DNA of 64,000 bases from NCBI RefSeq assembly GCF_002632875.1, contig NZ_NJCX01000021.1, positions 24,667 to 88,666 of the forward strand, read 5' to 3'. The position numbers and the translations under genes were made by a program. The DNA is from Xenorhabdus kozodoii. Lineage in GTDB: Bacteria; Pseudomonadota; Gammaproteobacteria; Enterobacterales; Enterobacteriaceae. Position 1 is the first letter of the stretch. Each line of letters opens with the position of its first letter. Of the stretch, positions 9,962-20,367 are shown piece after piece. Below the pieces are notes generated by a model. It saw nothing but the letters and a program-made list of their open reading frames with translations. It ran no database searches and was not told the origin of the DNA.

Positions 9962-12214
9962 TCAAAAAGTCGCTGTTAGACCTAACCTGAATGTACGGCC
10001 AGGAGAAGGAATATAACCCACATTAATTGGCTGTATATAATATCTGTCAAAAACATTATCTACAGTAAAATCGGCTATTATATTTTTGCTGATAATTAAT
10101 GAGCTTCTAAGATCAACAATGGTTGCGGGTTTATAGTCAACCGGTGCTAACAATGGCGCAGAACCTCGTGCAACCCCAGCGGTTGGTATTGCTCTTTTAT
10201 CAAAGTAAGATATTCGTCCACCAATAGACAGTTTGTTGTTAAAGAACCCCTGATTGACATCGAGTGAGTAGCTTTTTTTAGGTGGAATGTGGTTTGTTGC
10301 ATAGTCAGAGGGAAGATTCTCATTAACACATCCCATTTCTTTTTTACAAAACTCAATATTTATATAGTAATTTGCGGATGCTTTGACTGTAAAATCCTTA
10401 ATCTTATAGCTGGTTTCCAGTTCAATCCCTTCAAATTTTGCTTTATTGATATTATCAATATGCATTGAAAATTTATTCCATTGCCAGCTACGACTAATAT
10501 AATTATCAATATTGGAGTTAAAATAACCGATGCCCAGTTTTAACTCATCATCTGCTAGTAAGTTTTCAAAGCCAAACGAAGATCCTATTTCAATATTTTT
10601 CATCGTTTCATGCTGTAGATTATTATCAGCTTTCATGAAAAAGCCATTTGTCCCTTCAACTAATGAAGGAAATCTTGGGCTTTGCGAATAGCGGCTATAC
10701 AGCATGATTTGCTTTATTGGCCTATATTCAACCCCGAAACTGTATCCATAAGCTGTGGCATCTTTAGGTATTGATGGGGTATCACCTGTATCTTTTAATG
10801 AATAACCTTTATGCTCAAGAGAGGATAATAAATTAATTTGATCGGTTAATTCATATTTTCCATTAACAAAAATACGGTATTCTTGTCTTGTTCCTTCTCG
10901 CTGGTGAGGGTTCTGGGACCAAAAACCTTTGGCGGGTCCCGTTTTTTCGGTAAGATAACTCCCGCCCAGAAGGACACTTGTTGGCCTATGATATATATCA
11001 AATTCTAAGTTATTAGAAAGATTCACTCCCCATGTGTCAGATTTCTTTTCATCACCTAATGTATTTTGGGATGTTTTAGGTCTGTCTTTTAAATTTAAAT
11101 GCCACAGAGAAACGTTAAAATCAATCAATGGATTGCTTGATTTCCAATCATAACCCAGTTTATATCTTGCCAAACGAACATAAGCATTGGGTCCTTGTGA
11201 AACAGAAACCGTTGTTCCTTTATCTATCGTTGTTGTATCTGCAACATAGGTCTCACCAAAGGTACTGTCATATAGACTGTAAACAGCACTAACCCGGTGC
11301 TCATCATTAATCCATGCGCTGGCTTTTAACAAATAAGAATTTGTATTTTCTGAGGTATTAGGTACTGCTGCACCTTTAGGATAAATGGTATAACCCGCAT
11401 CTTGGACAGTATTGGTTGTGACGGGGCAAGGCGCTATCTCGTCATTATCATCATAATATTCATCAGGGCATAAATAGCCGGGTAACTTATCATTAGTTGC
11501 ACCAAATCCTTTTTTTCCTGAATGATAATTCCCCCTGATGCGCTTTGATATCCCAGCTAAAAGCTCTAAATTTTCATCTGCATAAGCAATCACCATACTT
11601 CTGGTATTGTTTTTTCCATTAAATAGGTTTTCTTTTATTGGCGACGGTTCATCATTCCATGTGTAGTTATTATAGTTTGAATGGTTGCTCAAAATACTGC
11701 CTTTTAGGCGTATACCAAAATTCTCCCCTGGAATTAATATATCAGCGGGAGTAATGGTTTTCATATTTACAGTCCCCCCAATCCCGGTCATACCAGAACC
11801 GCCATAAAATCCTTTTTTTATACCGACTTCACCGATGAAATCGGGATCAATATAAGTCCGATTAGATACCCCTTGATAGCCGCGATATAAGGCTGTCTGA
11901 TTGATCGTATCATCCACGCTCGTCGCAATTCTTCCCTGGCCTTGTAAACCTCGAATATTGACATCGATTGCGCCTGATGATCGAGATTCACCCGATAGAA
12001 CGCCCGATGTACTTTTAAATATATCAGCAGGGTTAATGATTATTTGTTTATTTAATTCCTGGCTATTGAGTAAAATTTCATTACTCTTCTTTAAATCTAA
12101 TGAAGAATGAACATAGATAGTATCGTTTGAATGATCGGGAGTTAATTCATTAGCAGCGAAAGAGTAAAGTGGGCTGACTGCAAAAAGAGTGATAAAAAAG
12201 TGTGGGTTATTCAT
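9962..12214 (-). CDS. TonB-dependent outer membrane receptor
   Basis: 750 residues from the ATG at 12214, chosen because it gives a clean signal peptide (FFITLFAVSPLYSFA-AN) and because the upstream in-frame ATG at 12253 lies inside a Fur box. The TonB box DTIYV is at 31-35. A plug domain follows (INPADIFKSTSGVL, VNIRGLQGQGRIATSVDD, IGGTVNMKTI) and then a 22-strand-type barrel ending GRTFRLGLTATF with terminal Phe. It imports a ferric chelate or haem with ExbB/ExbD/TonB energy; the ligand is not deducible. Two pairs of cysteines (PGYLCPDEYYDDNDEIAPCP and FCKKEMGC) sit in predicted surface loops. It is inserted between talB and mog with no ABC permease nearby. Confidence 0.92.
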   Translation of the reverse strand: MNNPHFFITLFAVSPLYSFAANELTPDHSNDTIYVHSSLDLKKSNEILLNSQELNKQIIINPADIFKSTSGVLSGESRSSGAIDVNIRGLQGQGRIATSVDDTINQTALYRGYQGVSNRTYIDPDFIGEVGIKKGFYGGSGMTGIGGTVNMKTITPADILIPGENFGIRLKGSILSNHSNYNNYTWNDEPSPIKENLFNGKNNTRSMVIAYADENLELLAGISKRIRGNYHSGKKGFGATNDKLPGYLCPDEYYDDNDEIAPCPVTTNTVQDAGYTIYPKGAAVPNTSENTNSYLLKASAWINDEHRVSAVYSLYDSTFGETYVADTTTIDKGTTVSVSQGPNAYVRLARYKLGYDWKSSNPLIDFNVSLWHLNLKDRPKTSQNTLGDEKKSDTWGVNLSNNLEFDIYHRPTSVLLGGSYLTEKTGPAKGFWSQNPHQREGTRQEYRIFVNGKYELTDQINLLSSLEHKGYSLKDTGDTPSIPKDATAYGYSFGVEYRPIKQIMLYSRYSQSPRFPSLVEGTNGFFMKADNNLQHETMKNIEIGSSFGFENLLADDELKLGIGYFNSNIDNYISRSWQWNKFSMHIDNINKAKFEGIELETSYKIKDFTVKASANYYINIEFCKKEMGCVNENLPSDYATNHIPPKKSYSLDVNQGFFNNKLSIGGRISYFDKRAIPTAGVARGSAPLLAPVDYKPATIVDLRSSLIISKNIIADFTVDNVFDRYYIQPINVGYIPSPGRTFRLGLTATF

Positions 12215-12232
12215 AAAATGACTAAAATTGTT

Positions 12233-12251
12233 GATAATAATAACTATTATC
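12233..12251 (-). promoter_or_regulatory. Fur box upstream of TonB receptor
   Basis: GATAATAATAACTATTATC matches the 19-bp Fur consensus GATAATGATAATCATTATC at 16 of 19 positions. It ends 19 bases before the chosen start codon, so Fe(II)-Fur would repress the receptor in iron-replete cells. Confidence 0.8.
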
Positions 12252-12253
12252 AT

Positions 12254-13169
12254 TATGCATTAATAAAGTTCTTTGAACAACTTATCTTTAGGTTTTTTCA
12301 TAAGGAGCGAAGCGTCACGATGATCCCGTTGTGCTCGTGAGTGGTTACCTGTGGCAGCTAACAGCAGGGCTGCTATGTATGTATCCACGGGGCGAGCGCG
12401 GAGCCAAAAGGCAAGCGTATAGACCTCCCAAAATGTAATAAGCCGCCACAATCACGCATACGATCCGCATATGCCTCATACTCGGCCACTTGCAAATAAA
12501 TCCCGCCGACATCATCTGATTGGCTTTTTTGTATGTCCCTGGGCGCAGCCCTGACCCAATGTTTTATAGCAACGACTGCGTGTAGGCGGTGCTACAAAAC
12601 ACATCTGGTCCCGAATTTGACCTTAAACTTTCTGAAATTTATTCCCAACTCCACAGTCATCCTGACTGACCAGAGTATCCCAGTCTGATGCATTTCTAGG
12701 TTTTTGTTTTGTCATGCGTCCCCTTATATACCAATCTAACTTCAAGTTGCAATTTACAACACTATATGAAACCTGATTTCTCCCCGCGAAGCGGGGAGAA
12801 ATCACACGCATCTTGAAGTTAGATTGGTATATACTTTATCACCTTTTTTACCTATTGTTTAAATTGCTTTATAAATTTATTTATTAAAAAACATTCTATC
12901 TTTTTTTTAATTTAATCCAGATAAACGATATTCCATTTAAATTATTCAAGTTAAAATTAATTGGCTTAGTTTAAATTTCCAAAATTTATTTTTTTCGCAA
13001 CCGACAACGGTTCAATCCCCGTCTTATCAAAATACTAACAATTTTAATAAGACGGGCTATCTGTATCACACGTCATCAATTACGTCTTTTACCGTCTCGT
13101 TCTGGCGAGCGACGATAACGGCGCTCATTGACTTTCCAACCGAATGCCAACCGCGAGCCATCAGCAGGG
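12254..13169. other. Decayed accessory DNA between TonB receptor and talB
   Basis: No intact gene was recognised. A minus-strand open stretch around 12373-12570 has protein-like composition (SDDVGGIYLQVAEYEAYADR, then MRDCGGLL) but no clear start or ribosome site; it may be a relic of plasmid or repeat origin. A short frame at about 12626-12715 (MTKQKPRNASDWDTLVSQDD...) likewise resembles a gene fragment. One 107-bp hairpin repeat lies at 12727-12833, followed by an A/T-rich tract. Confidence 0.45.
12727..12833 (-). repeat. 107-bp hairpin repeat, copy 3
   Basis: TATACCAATCTAACTTCAAG at the left and CTTGAAGTTAGATTGGTATA at the right form near-perfect 20-base inverted ends. The core is GATTTCTCCCCGC / GCGGGGAGAAATC, the second core variant (TTTC rather than ATAT). 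Orientation is assigned relative to copy 1. Confidence 0.85.
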
Positions 13170-13429
13170 TTAATGTTTCCCTAAATTTTCAATAGAACGG
13201 TTACGCACTGTCAGTGTCAGGAACATCCAGTGGGAATCAGGATAATCTGCCACAATACGGGCAGTGATGGATAAAAACGGGCTTGCCACATAAGCGATCG
13301 CCTCCACTGACAGACAGGACAATGCCGAACACAGCAGAAATGCGCCTCATGAAGCCTCAGGCGCGTTTCTCCAGTATCTGCCCAATAAAGGGGAGGATCA
13401 AATCGGCCTGATGGCGAGGCAAAAAACAA
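13170..13429 (-). pseudogene. Remnant of rolling-circle plasmid replication protein (Rep_1 type)
   Basis: One frame encodes YWADTGETRLRLHEAHFCCV, then RHCPVCQWRRSLMWQARF. This is the conserved Cys-rich block of Rep proteins of small rolling-circle plasmids (pattern RxxxxFCxVRxCPVCQWRRSLxWxARF). After a frameshift near 13245 the next frame continues VADYPDSHWMFLTLTVRN, which is the following conserved block, and then meets a stop at 13170. The catalytic Tyr region and both ends are missing. It is therefore a frameshifted, truncated relic of a plasmid rep gene abutting the talB terminator. Confidence 0.75.
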
Positions 13430-13455
13430 ACCCCATTAATTTGAATGGGGTTTGT
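13421..13455 (-). terminator. Rho-independent terminator of talB
   Basis: ACAAACCCCATT / AATGGGGTTTGT, a 12-bp stem with 6-base loop. On the minus strand it is followed by T6. It lies 50 bases past the talB stop codon. Confidence 0.9.
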
Positions 13456-13505
13456 CTGTGGTTTAAGTCGCCTTTGGGCAAGAAAAAATGGCCTATCGCT
13501 TGGGG

Positions 13506-14459
13506 TTACAGCAGATCAGCGATCATGCTCTCAAGTTTGCCTTGGTCTATGGCAAACTTACGGATCCCTTCCGCCAGTTTTTCAGTTGCCATGGCGTCCT
13601 GGTGGTGGTTCCAGTAGAACTCGGCTTCCGTCATTGGGGCTGGGCGCTGTTTGATTTCGCCTTCATAACCCAGTTTGCGCTCGACTTCACCTTCTGCTTC
13701 TGACAGCTCTTTCAGCAGTGCAGGGGAAATGGTCAGACGATCACAACCCGCCAGTTCCAGAATTTCACCCGCGTTACGGAAACTTGCCCCCATAACCACC
13801 GTGTGATAACCGTGCTCTTTGTAGTATTGATAAATCTCAGCCACAGAAATCACACCGGGATCTTCATGTGGGGCGAATGCTTTCTGGTCACCGTTTGCTT
13901 TGTACCAGTCAAGGATACGACCCACAAATGGCGAAATCAGGTAAACCCCGGCTTCTGCGCAAGCACGTGCCTGGGCGAAGGAGAACAGCAGAGTCAGGTT
14001 ACAGTTGATGCCTTCTTTTTCCAGTTGTTCCGCTGCCCGGATGCCTTGCCAGGTGGAAGCCAGTTTGATCAGAATGCGATCGTTGCTGATACCCGCTTCG
14101 TTATACAGTGTGATCAGGCGTTTTGCTTTCGCTACGCTCGCTTCGGTGTCATAAGACAGGCGAGCATCAACCTCAGTGGAGATACGGCCAGGGATCAGTT
14201 TCAGAATTTCCAGACCAATGTTGACCGCCAATTTATCGCCGGCATCAATCACTTGCTGTTCACGGGAGTCGCTTTGACCACGCGCCCATTCAATGGCTTC
14301 ATCAATCAGTTGGCGATATTCTGGGATCTGAGCTGCATTTAAAATCAGGGAAGGGTTAGTGGTCGCATCTTGCGGCTGGTACAGTTTCATTGCCGCGATA
14401 TCCCCGGTATCTGCTACGACTGTTGTCAGATTACGCAGGGAAGTCAGTTTATCGGTCAT
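13506..14459 (-). CDS. talB: Transaldolase
   Basis: 317 residues from [10 protein letters not shown] at 14459, identical in length to E. coli TalB; the extra 20 in-frame codons upstream are not conserved. It transfers dihydroxyacetone units between sedoheptulose-7-phosphate and glyceraldehyde-3-phosphate in the pentose phosphate pathway. The Schiff-base Lys132 lies in [12 protein letters not shown], and the TTNPSL and [18 protein letters not shown] signatures are present. The neighbouring yaaA is divergent. A strong terminator follows, so talB is monocistronic here and no longer linked to mog. Confidence 0.97.
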   Translation of the reverse strand: MTDKLTSLRNLTTVVADTGDIAAMKLYQPQDATTNPSLILNAAQIPEYRQLIDEAIEWARGQSDSREQQVIDAGDKLAVNIGLEILKLIPGRISTEVDARLSYDTEASVAKAKRLITLYNEAGISNDRILIKLASTWQGIRAAEQLEKEGINCNLTLLFSFAQARACAEAGVYLISPFVGRILDWYKANGDQKAFAPHEDPGVISVAEIYQYYKEHGYHTVVMGASFRNAGEILELAGCDRLTISPALLKELSEAEGEVERKLGYEGEIKQRPAPMTEAEFYWNHHQDAMATEKLAEGIRKFAIDQGKLESMIADLL

Positions 14460-14637
14460 GTTTAATATCTCATCGTTATACGTAAAATCGTTGGCAACGT
14501 TGCCTCGCCGCCTCGCCATCCGGTGATAATAACATGGTCAAGCGCGGCTGTAAGGTAGGAAAATTCTATCACTGAGATTCTCCTCTTTTTGCCTTTTTTG
14601 CTAAAGTGAGGGAAGTCTGGATTATTAGGAAAAAATG

Positions 14638-15414
14638 ATGCTTATTATTATTTCACCGGCAAAAACACTCGATTATGCAAGCCCACTCGCCACAGAAAAG
14701 TTTAGCCAACCGCTGTTATTAAACAAATCTCAACAACTGATCGAGATTTGCCGAACCTTAACCCCCGCGCAAATCGGCAGTTTGATGGGGATCAGTGATA
14801 AGTTGGCGGGGTTAAATGCCGCTCGTTTTGGTGAGTGGCAACCAAATTTCACGCCAGAAAATGCGCGTCAGGCGATTTTGGCATTTAAAGGCGATGTTTA
14901 TACCGGTATGCAGGCTGAAACGTTCACTGCTGGCGATTTTGAATTTGCCCAAACACATTTAAGAATTTTATCGGGTCTGTATGGGGTGTTGCGTCCTCTC
15001 GATCTGATGCAGCCTTATCGTTTGGAAATGGGCATTAAACTGGGAAATCCACGCGGTAAAGATCTGTATCAGTTTTGGGGTGATTGCATTACGGAAAACT
15101 TGAATGCCGCACTGGAACAGCAAGGTGATGACGTTCTGCTCAATCTGGCATCCGATGAGTATTTCAAATCAGTCAATACCAAAAAACTGGCCGCCAAGAT
15201 GATCAAACCTGTTTTTCTGGACGAAAAAAATGGCAAATACAAGGTCATTAGTTTCTATGCCAAAAAGGCGCGTGGCTTGATGAGCCGTTTTATTATTCAG
15301 AACCAACTGACCGATCCCGCGCGGCTGGTGGAGTTTAATTTGGAAGGATACGCTTTTGATAGATCGCTCTCTAAAGGGGATGAATTAGTATTTAAGCGTT
15401 CTCTGGCAATGTGA
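14638..15414 (+). CDS. yaaA: YaaA peroxide stress resistance / DNA-binding protein
   Basis: 258 residues starting [13 protein letters not shown], as in E. coli YaaA. An ATG one codon earlier (14635) is also possible, but AGGA is better spaced for 14638. Family signatures are [47 protein letters not shown] and [16 protein letters not shown]. In E. coli the protein lowers intracellular free iron and protects against hydrogen peroxide, is OxyR-induced and binds DNA through a helix-hairpin-helix-like fold. It lies between talB (divergent) and thrC (convergent), exactly as in other Enterobacterales. Confidence 0.96.
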   Translation: MLIIISPAKTLDYASPLATEKFSQPLLLNKSQQLIEICRTLTPAQIGSLMGISDKLAGLNAARFGEWQPNFTPENARQAILAFKGDVYTGMQAETFTAGDFEFAQTHLRILSGLYGVLRPLDLMQPYRLEMGIKLGNPRGKDLYQFWGDCITENLNAALEQQGDDVLLNLASDEYFKSVNTKKLAAKMIKPVFLDEKNGKYKVISFYAKKARGLMSRFIIQNQLTDPARLVEFNLEGYAFDRSLSKGDELVFKRSLAM

Positions 15415-15453
15415 TGCCTATTGGCGCCGTAAAAAATCATCGATCTTATTCAT

Positions 15454-15480
15454 GTCACTCCACCAAAATGAGGGAGTGAC
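15454..15480. terminator. Hairpin between convergent yaaA and thrC
   Basis: GTCACTCC - 11 bases - GGAGTGAC lies in the 76-base gap between the two stop codons. It has only short A/T tails and probably serves both transcripts. Confidence 0.5.
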
Positions 15481-15490
15481 AAAAATGAGG

Positions 15491-16783
15491 TTATTTCGGT
15501 GCTTGTTCCATCAAAAACTGACGCAACGCTGAAAAATCAGCGGGCATAAAGTGGGATAACACGTCCAAATCTGCGCGCTCAGCCAGCGCTTGTGGTAAAG
15601 GGAGTGGCTGGCCGAGAGTGGCTTCGACACTTTCCTTGAATTTGGCCGGATGCGCAGTGCCTAAGAACAGGCCAGATTCCCCTTCCTGTAATTGATCACG
15701 CAGTACACGATAAGCGATGGCTGCATGGGGTTCGGAAATATAGCCTTTTGCCGCCAGCTCGCGCAGGGTGCTTTGGGTGGTTGCGTCATCTACAACCCCA
15801 TTTGCCAGCTCACTCAGCGCCCAGCCTTGGCGTTTGAAGAGTTCTTCAATCCGCGGCCAGTTATTGGGCTGGCTGACATCCATGGCATTGGACAGCGTCG
15901 GAATCGTTTGATGGGGCTGCCACTCGCCTTCTGCTAAATAACGCGGTACGGTGTCATTGACATTGGTTGCCGCGATAAAACGTTTTACCGGCAATCCCAG
16001 CGATTTTGCCAATAGCCCCGCGGTTAAATTACCGAAATTGCCGCTTGGGACAGAAATCACCAACTGCTCACGTTTTTCTGCGGGGATCTGTGCAACGGCT
16101 TCAAAGTAATAACAGATTTGTGCCAGCAGGCGGCTGATATTAATGGAGTTGGCTGAGTTGAGGTATAAGGCTTGTTTCAACTCTTCGTCATCAAAAGCCT
16201 GTTTAACTAATGCCTGACACGCATCGAAATCCCCCTTGATCGCAACGGTATGGATATTACCACCCAGCGTACAAAAGAGTTTTTCCTGCAATGGGCTGAT
16301 CTTGCCTTCAGGATAAAGGATCACGACCTGTACGTTATTCACCCCATAGAAAGCATGGGCGACAGCGGCGCCAGTATCACCGGATGTTGCCGTCAAAATA
16401 GTGACGGGCTGTTCTCTTGCGATCTGGGAAAGAATTTGCGCCATGAAACGGCCGCCAAAGTCTTTGAAAGCCAGTGTCGGGCCGTGATAAAGCTCCAGTG
16501 AAGCGATGTCATCTTCGACAGTCGTTACGGGGGCAGGGAAGGCAAACGCATTTTTCACACGGGCTGCCAATTGTGCGGCGGGAATTTCATCGCCAATAAA
16601 AGCAGAGAGAATGCGTTGGCTGCGGCTGACAAAATCCAATTGCAATAAGTCGTCAATTTCATCACGGCTGAACTTTGGCAAATCTTGCGGAAAAAAAAGG
16701 CCTTGTTGTTGACCTAACCCCTGTTTTACCGCCTGTGAAAAACTGACCTGCTCGCTGTTGTCTTTTAAGTTATATAATTTCAT
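15491..16783 (-). CDS. thrC: Threonine synthase
   Basis: 430 residues from MKLYNLKD (E. coli 428). PLP-dependent conversion of O-phosphohomoserine to threonine. The PLP lysine is Lys107 in GPTLAFKDFGGRFM, the phosphate loop is TSGDTGAAVAHAF, and SVPSGNFGNLTAG is present. The start at 16783 lies 2 bases after the thrB stop, so translation is coupled in the thrABC operon, which is controlled by the leader upstream of thrA. Confidence 0.97.
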   Translation of the reverse strand: MKLYNLKDNSEQVSFSQAVKQGLGQQQGLFFPQDLPKFSRDEIDDLLQLDFVSRSQRILSAFIGDEIPAAQLAARVKNAFAFPAPVTTVEDDIASLELYHGPTLAFKDFGGRFMAQILSQIAREQPVTILTATSGDTGAAVAHAFYGVNNVQVVILYPEGKISPLQEKLFCTLGGNIHTVAIKGDFDACQALVKQAFDDEELKQALYLNSANSINISRLLAQICYYFEAVAQIPAEKREQLVISVPSGNFGNLTAGLLAKSLGLPVKRFIAATNVNDTVPRYLAEGEWQPHQTIPTLSNAMDVSQPNNWPRIEELFKRQGWALSELANGVVDDATTQSTLRELAAKGYISEPHAAIAYRVLRDQLQEGESGLFLGTAHPAKFKESVEATLGQPLPLPQALAERADLDVLSHFMPADFSALRQFLMEQAPK

Positions 16784-16785
16784 GG

Positions 16786-17718
16786 TTACTTTACCTGTCG
16801 TGCGCCTGCGAGATCCAGACGGCAAATGTGTACAAAGCCTTCATCATTCTGTACGTAATGCTGTTGCAGCCAGTGGGCAACGTCGTTTGCTACAGTCATT
16901 TCATTACAAATGGCAAAAAGTGTGGGGCCGGAGCCGGAAATGCTGCACGCCAGTGCCCCTAATTTTTTGACTGCTTCACGTGCGTCGGCAAATCCGGGTA
17001 AGAGTTGTGTGCGATAAGGCTCTGCCACAACATCTTGCATTAATTTGGCCGCCAGTTCGGGTTGCCGGGTATGGCAAGCGTGGATAAAACCTGCAAAGTG
17101 ACGCCCGTGTTCAATGATGTCCTTACGGGCATAGTGTGTTGGCAAGATCTCACGGGCTTCTGCGGTTGAGACTTTAATGCCGGGATAAGCCATAACCCAG
17201 AGCCAATCATCAAATGTAGGAACGGGCAAACAGGTGGTATCTTCCTGAGATAATATCAATTGCAATCCCCCTAAATAGCAGGGAGCAACATTATCATAAT
17301 GAACACCACCGGAAATGCGTCCTTCTAACTCCCCCATCATGTCCAGTAACTGGTGTTGGTTAAATGGGCGGCCTGCATATTCATTTAATGCCACTAAACC
17401 GGCCACGACGGAACAGGCACTGGAGCCTAATCCCGAACCGATCGGCATGTTTTTCTCTAATGTCATGGTAACGGGAAGCGTTTTCCCCAACCGTTGACAA
17501 AAAAGTTGCCAGCACTGGTAGACAATATTTTGTTTGGGATCGGCAGGTAATTTGCCGACAAATTTCCCTTCATTATTCAGGCTGAAACTTTCAGCTTCAC
17601 TGACGGAGACACAATCTCCCAGCAACGAGCCATCAACAGGAGAAACCGCTGCGCCGAGTACATCAAATCCGACGCCAACATTCCCGATAGAGGCAGGCGC
17701 ATAAACCCTGACAACCAT
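16786..17718 (-). CDS. thrB: Homoserine kinase
   Basis: 310 residues from [13 protein letters not shown], the conserved N-terminus. GHMP kinase motif [17 protein letters not shown] (ATP loop) and C-terminal [12 protein letters not shown]. It phosphorylates homoserine, using ATP. Its ATG overlaps the thrA stop by one base (TAATG), a translational-coupling arrangement. Normal length and no missing residues. Confidence 0.97.
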   Translation of the reverse strand: MVVRVYAPASIGNVGVGFDVLGAAVSPVDGSLLGDCVSVSEAESFSLNNEGKFVGKLPADPKQNIVYQCWQLFCQRLGKTLPVTMTLEKNMPIGSGLGSSACSVVAGLVALNEYAGRPFNQHQLLDMMGELEGRISGGVHYDNVAPCYLGGLQLILSQEDTTCLPVPTFDDWLWVMAYPGIKVSTAEAREILPTHYARKDIIEHGRHFAGFIHACHTRQPELAAKLMQDVVAEPYRTQLLPGFADAREAVKKLGALACSISGSGPTLFAICNEMTVANDVAHWLQQHYVQNDEGFVHICRLDLAGARQVK

Positions 17719-20192
17719 TAAACCCCCAATTTCCATGATAAAGTGCGTAATATATCAGCAAAAACCCCGGCTGCCGTGACATTATTTCCAGCGCCATAAC
17801 CGCGCAATACCAGCGGGATGGGTTGATAATAACGGGTGTAGAACGCTAGTGCGTTTTCACCATTCTTGACTTTATACAGTGGATCATTGCCATCAACAGC
17901 AACAATTTTTACGGTACAACGGCCTTGCTCAATCAAGCCAACATAACGCATGACTTTCCCTTGTTTTGCCGCTTCTGCTGCACGTTGACTAAATTCTTGA
18001 TCCAGTAGTGGTAAACGTTGCAGGAAACTCTCGACATTGCCGCTGCTGTCGAATGATATAGGTAAAACGGGTTCAACATGGATATCTTCCAGCTCCAGTT
18101 CATAACCCGCCTCTCGCGCCAGGATCAGCAATTTTCGGGCAACATCCATGCCAGAGAGATCGTCTCGTGGATCGGGCTCAGTAAAGCCTTTCTCTTTGGC
18201 TAACATCGTTGCTTGTGACAGCGTCATCCCCTCATCCAGCATACCGAAAATATAGGATAGGGAACCCGACAAGATGCCACTGAACTGGACTAATTCATCA
18301 CCGGCATGAAGCAGATTTTGTAAGTTTTCGATGACCGGCAATCCGGCGCCGACGTTAGTGTCATACAGGAACTTGCGTTTCGATTTCTCAGCCGCCTGGC
18401 GGATTTGGCGGTAATAATCCATTGACAAGGTGTTGGCTTTTTTATTGGGGGTGACAACGTTAAAGCCGTCGCTGAGGAAGCTGGCATATTGTTCCGCAAT
18501 CGACTGGTTGGAAGTACAGTCCACAATAACCGGATTGAGGAGATGGTACTCTTTTTCAAAGCGGATCAGACGGCTCAGGCTAAAAGGCTCCATGGCTTCT
18601 GAAAGTGCCTGCTGCCAGTTATCCAGACAGATGCCTTGCACATCAGTCAACAACGCGCGGGAATTGGCGATACCACAGACACGTAAATCGATATGTTTTT
18701 GTTTGAGCCAGACCTGCTGGCGACGTATTTGCTCGATCAAGGCATTGCCTACGCCACCCACACCGACAACGAAGACTTCAACAACTTGGGCGGTGTTAAA
18801 CAGCATCTGGTGGCAGAGACGAACCGCTGTAGTCGCGGCATCATTGTCAATGACGGCGGAAATGGAGCGTTCAGAAGAGCCTTGTGCAATGGCAATGATG
18901 TTGATATTGGCCCGTGTCAATGCGGAGAAAAAGCGGGCAGAAGTGCCTGGCTGAGTACGCATGCCATCGCCAACAACAGAAATAATGGCAAGATTGTTGA
19001 TCACATCAATAGGATCAAGCACACCGTCTTTTAGCTCCAGATAAAATTCTTCCGTCAGTGCTTTCTGCGCTTTTACCAGCTCTTTTTGGGGGACACAGAA
19101 ACTGATGCTGTACTCCGACGAGGACTGGGTAATTAACACAACAGAAATCCCTTTGCGTGACATGACGGAAAAGATCCGCGACGCCATCCCGACCATACCT
19201 TTCATGCCGGGGCCAGAAATGTTGATCATCGCCATGTGGTTCAGATTGGTAATCCCCTTAATCAGCATGTCCTGATCTTTTTGTCCATCATCAATCTGGG
19301 CATCGCCAATAAAAGTCCCCGGCGCAGCAGGATTAACGGTATTTTTTATCAGGCAAGGAATTTGAAACTGGGCAATCGGGGCGATAGTGCGGGGATGAAG
19401 CACTTTCGCACCAAAATAAGACAACTCCATCGCTTCTTGGTATGACAGGCTTTTCAACAAGCGGGCATCTTTAACTGCCCTTGGATCACAAGTATAAACC
19501 CCGTCTACATCCGTCCAAATTTCACAACACTCTGCCCGCAGGCATGCCGCCAGTACTGCGGCTGAGTAATCAGAACCGTTGCGTCCCAGTACGACCAATT
19601 CACCATTTTCATTGCCCGCAGTGAAGCCCGCCATCAGGATGATGTGGTCAGCAGGAATGTTCAGTGCCGCGATGCGTTTGGAAGATTCATGGATATCTAC
19701 TGTAGATTCGAGACAAGATCCATGTGCCAACAGGTTTTTGACCGGATCGATGACCGTTACTTTATGCCCACGAGCCTGCAATACGGCTTCCATAATGACA
19801 ATCGACAGTTTTTCGCCACGACAGATCAGGGAGGCATTAATGCTATCTGGACACTGCTTTAATAAGGAAATGCCGTGCAGAGTTTGGTGAAGACTGGCTA
19901 GCTCACGCTCGACTATCCCTTTCAGGCGCTCATAATCAAACCCGGGTTGTTGCTCTTTTAATCCTGACAGCAAATCAGCAAAGATTTGGGTTGCATCACT
20001 GATATTGGAAACAATATCTTGCCCTGCGACGGTTTTTTCGATCATTGCCACCAGATGGTTGGTGATCTTTGCCGGTGCAGAGAGTACCAGGGCGACTTGC
20101 CCAAGGGATAACTCGTTCTCGGCGATCTCTGCAACACTCAGTACTCGCGGGTGATTCGCAACTGAGGTTCCGCCAAATTTCAATACTCGCAT
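17718..20192 (-). CDS. thrA: Bifunctional aspartokinase I / homoserine dehydrogenase I
   Basis: 824 residues (E. coli 820). The N-terminal aspartokinase starts [18 protein letters not shown]. Central tandem ACT domains (about 315-460) mediate threonine feedback. The C-terminal homoserine dehydrogenase has [17 protein letters not shown] for NAD(P) binding and [20 protein letters not shown]. It catalyses the first and third steps from aspartate towards threonine. An ATG two codons earlier (20198) is better spaced from AGGAG and could be the true start. Expression is attenuated by the thrL leader. Confidence 0.97.
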   Translation of the reverse strand: MRVLKFGGTSVANHPRVLSVAEIAENELSLGQVALVLSAPAKITNHLVAMIEKTVAGQDIVSNISDATQIFADLLSGLKEQQPGFDYERLKGIVERELASLHQTLHGISLLKQCPDSINASLICRGEKLSIVIMEAVLQARGHKVTVIDPVKNLLAHGSCLESTVDIHESSKRIAALNIPADHIILMAGFTAGNENGELVVLGRNGSDYSAAVLAACLRAECCEIWTDVDGVYTCDPRAVKDARLLKSLSYQEAMELSYFGAKVLHPRTIAPIAQFQIPCLIKNTVNPAAPGTFIGDAQIDDGQKDQDMLIKGITNLNHMAMINISGPGMKGMVGMASRIFSVMSRKGISVVLITQSSSEYSISFCVPQKELVKAQKALTEEFYLELKDGVLDPIDVINNLAIISVVGDGMRTQPGTSARFFSALTRANINIIAIAQGSSERSISAVIDNDAATTAVRLCHQMLFNTAQVVEVFVVGVGGVGNALIEQIRRQQVWLKQKHIDLRVCGIANSRALLTDVQGICLDNWQQALSEAMEPFSLSRLIRFEKEYHLLNPVIVDCTSNQSIAEQYASFLSDGFNVVTPNKKANTLSMDYYRQIRQAAEKSKRKFLYDTNVGAGLPVIENLQNLLHAGDELVQFSGILSGSLSYIFGMLDEGMTLSQATMLAKEKGFTEPDPRDDLSGMDVARKLLILAREAGYELELEDIHVEPVLPISFDSSGNVESFLQRLPLLDQEFSQRAAEAAKQGKVMRYVGLIEQGRCTVKIVAVDGNDPLYKVKNGENALAFYTRYYQPIPLVLRGYGAGNNVTAAGVFADILRTLSWKLGV

Positions 20193-20218
20193 GAACATTC
20201 TTCTCCTGATTTCTGTCC

Positions 20219-20252
20219 AAAAAAAAGCCCGTATCTTGTGGGATACGGGCTT
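20219..20252 (-). terminator. Attenuator terminator of the thr operon
   Basis: On the minus strand AAGCCCGTATC - loop - GATACGGGCTT is followed by eight T residues. It lies between thrL and thrA, as in the E. coli thr attenuator. Confidence 0.9.
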
Positions 20253-20274
20253 GTTGTTATTTTGTGTGTATGCG

Positions 20275-20367
20275 TCAGCCCGCACCGCAACTCATGGTTC
20301 CGGTGGTAATCGTGATGGTTGTATTCATGGTTGTAAGAACCATTTTTTTCGAGTTGATGCAGTACAT
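20275..20367 (-). CDS. thrL: thr operon leader peptide
   Basis: 30 codons, [14 protein letters not shown] followed by [16 protein letters not shown], with AGGAA 4 bases before the ATG. Eight Thr and three Ile codons cluster in it. Its end (TITITTG...GAG) matches E. coli ThrL ([21 protein letters not shown]). Ribosome stalling at these codons when charged tRNA-Thr or tRNA-Ile is scarce prevents formation of the attenuator hairpin just downstream. The N-terminal extension MYCINSKK is longer than in E. coli; an internal ATG at codon 9 lacks a ribosome site. Confidence 0.88.
   Translation of the reverse strand: MYCINSKKMVLTTMNTTITITTGTMSCGAG

Noticed and set aside
12260..12451. 63-codon minus-strand frame next to the Fur box
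   Set aside because: Composition is unlike a protein, and it overlaps another frame with more protein-like content; treated as decayed DNA.
13803..14342. 179-codon open frame on the plus strand opposite talB
   Set aside because: It is antisense to a fully conserved transaldolase gene, has no ribosome site, and its sequence is the mirror of talB codons.
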